Below are positions 63,978 to 64,000 of a stretch of 64,000 nt of DNA, one piece after another. This stretch comes from Corynebacterium pelargi. GTDB lineage: Bacteria; Actinomycetota; Actinomycetes; Mycobacteriales; Mycobacteriaceae. The notes beneath the pieces are model-generated. The model was not told the DNA's origin. It worked only from the letters and a program-made list of their open reading frames with translations, and did not search any database. The position numbers and the translations under genes were made by a program. Position 1 is the stretch's first letter; each line of letters opens with the position of its first letter. The DNA is taken from the NCBI RefSeq assembly GCF_014635485.1, contig NZ_BMCX01000004.1, forward strand, positions 224,045 to 288,044, read 5' to 3'.

Positions 63978-64000
63978 GTGTGTTGGTTGGGGTGTGTGTA

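Overview
The window looks like a chromosomal segment of a Corynebacterium species. The evidence is moderately high GC, corynebacterial versions of purB/purC/purS-Q-L/purF/purM, mycothiol synthase (mshD), an LmeA-like protein, ramA, the succinyl-CoA:acetate CoA-transferase gene, DUF3073, and many leaderless genes with a TAnnnT box 6-8 nt before the start codon. The species cannot be fixed from the sequence alone.

1-10.8 kb is an accessory, decaying region. It holds remnants of a phage antirepressor, a phage-type DNA polymerase A, a type ISP restriction-modification enzyme, an IS3-type transposase and an exonuclease/BRCT protein. Two apparently intact anti-phage loci stand among them: an AbiF-type HEPN protein (1032-1955), preceded by a promoter and a short structured RNA candidate, and a two-gene Gabija-like system (gajA-gajB, 9463-5592, minus strand).

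10.9-38.2 kb is mostly backbone. It has a purine block (purB, purC; purS-purQ-purL; purF-purM), two intramembrane proteases (CPBP and PrsW types), oligopeptidase B and a glutathione-peroxidase-like protein. It also has a TrhA membrane protein, a methyltransferase plus ABC-exporter cluster behind a DtxR-like box, a DUF2254 protein, a double-hotdog thioesterase, YgfZ, aminodeoxychorismate lyase, a nitrobindin-like protein lacking the haem His, a lipid kinase, an LmeA-like protein and mshD.

38.2-49.2 kb: the phosphate operon pstS-(small ORF)-pstCAB behind two pairs of 11-bp-phased PHO-box-like repeats, convergent with phoU. Next come a fused EthA-like monooxygenase/alpha-beta hydrolase, dusB and the acetate CoA-transferase gene.

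49.2-58.3 kb is a tRNA-rich, recombination-prone stretch. A 1.5-kb islet next to tRNA-Lys carries a broken polymorphic-toxin tail, an intact putative immunity gene, repeated 40-bp terminators and integrase-arm-like repeats. The tRNA order Glu-Asp-Phe is split by a 5.9-kb segment (SDR gene plus a beta-glucoside PTS operon with its BglG antiterminator) lying between two identical tRNA-Asp genes.

58.4-64 kb returns to backbone: a small GNAT, cysE, cysK with a McbR-like operator, ramA, a PduO-type cobalamin adenosyltransferase and murA carrying Asp instead of the usual catalytic Cys. A 12-mer, AGCTTTTCGACG, recurs eight times across the backbone without an obvious explanation.
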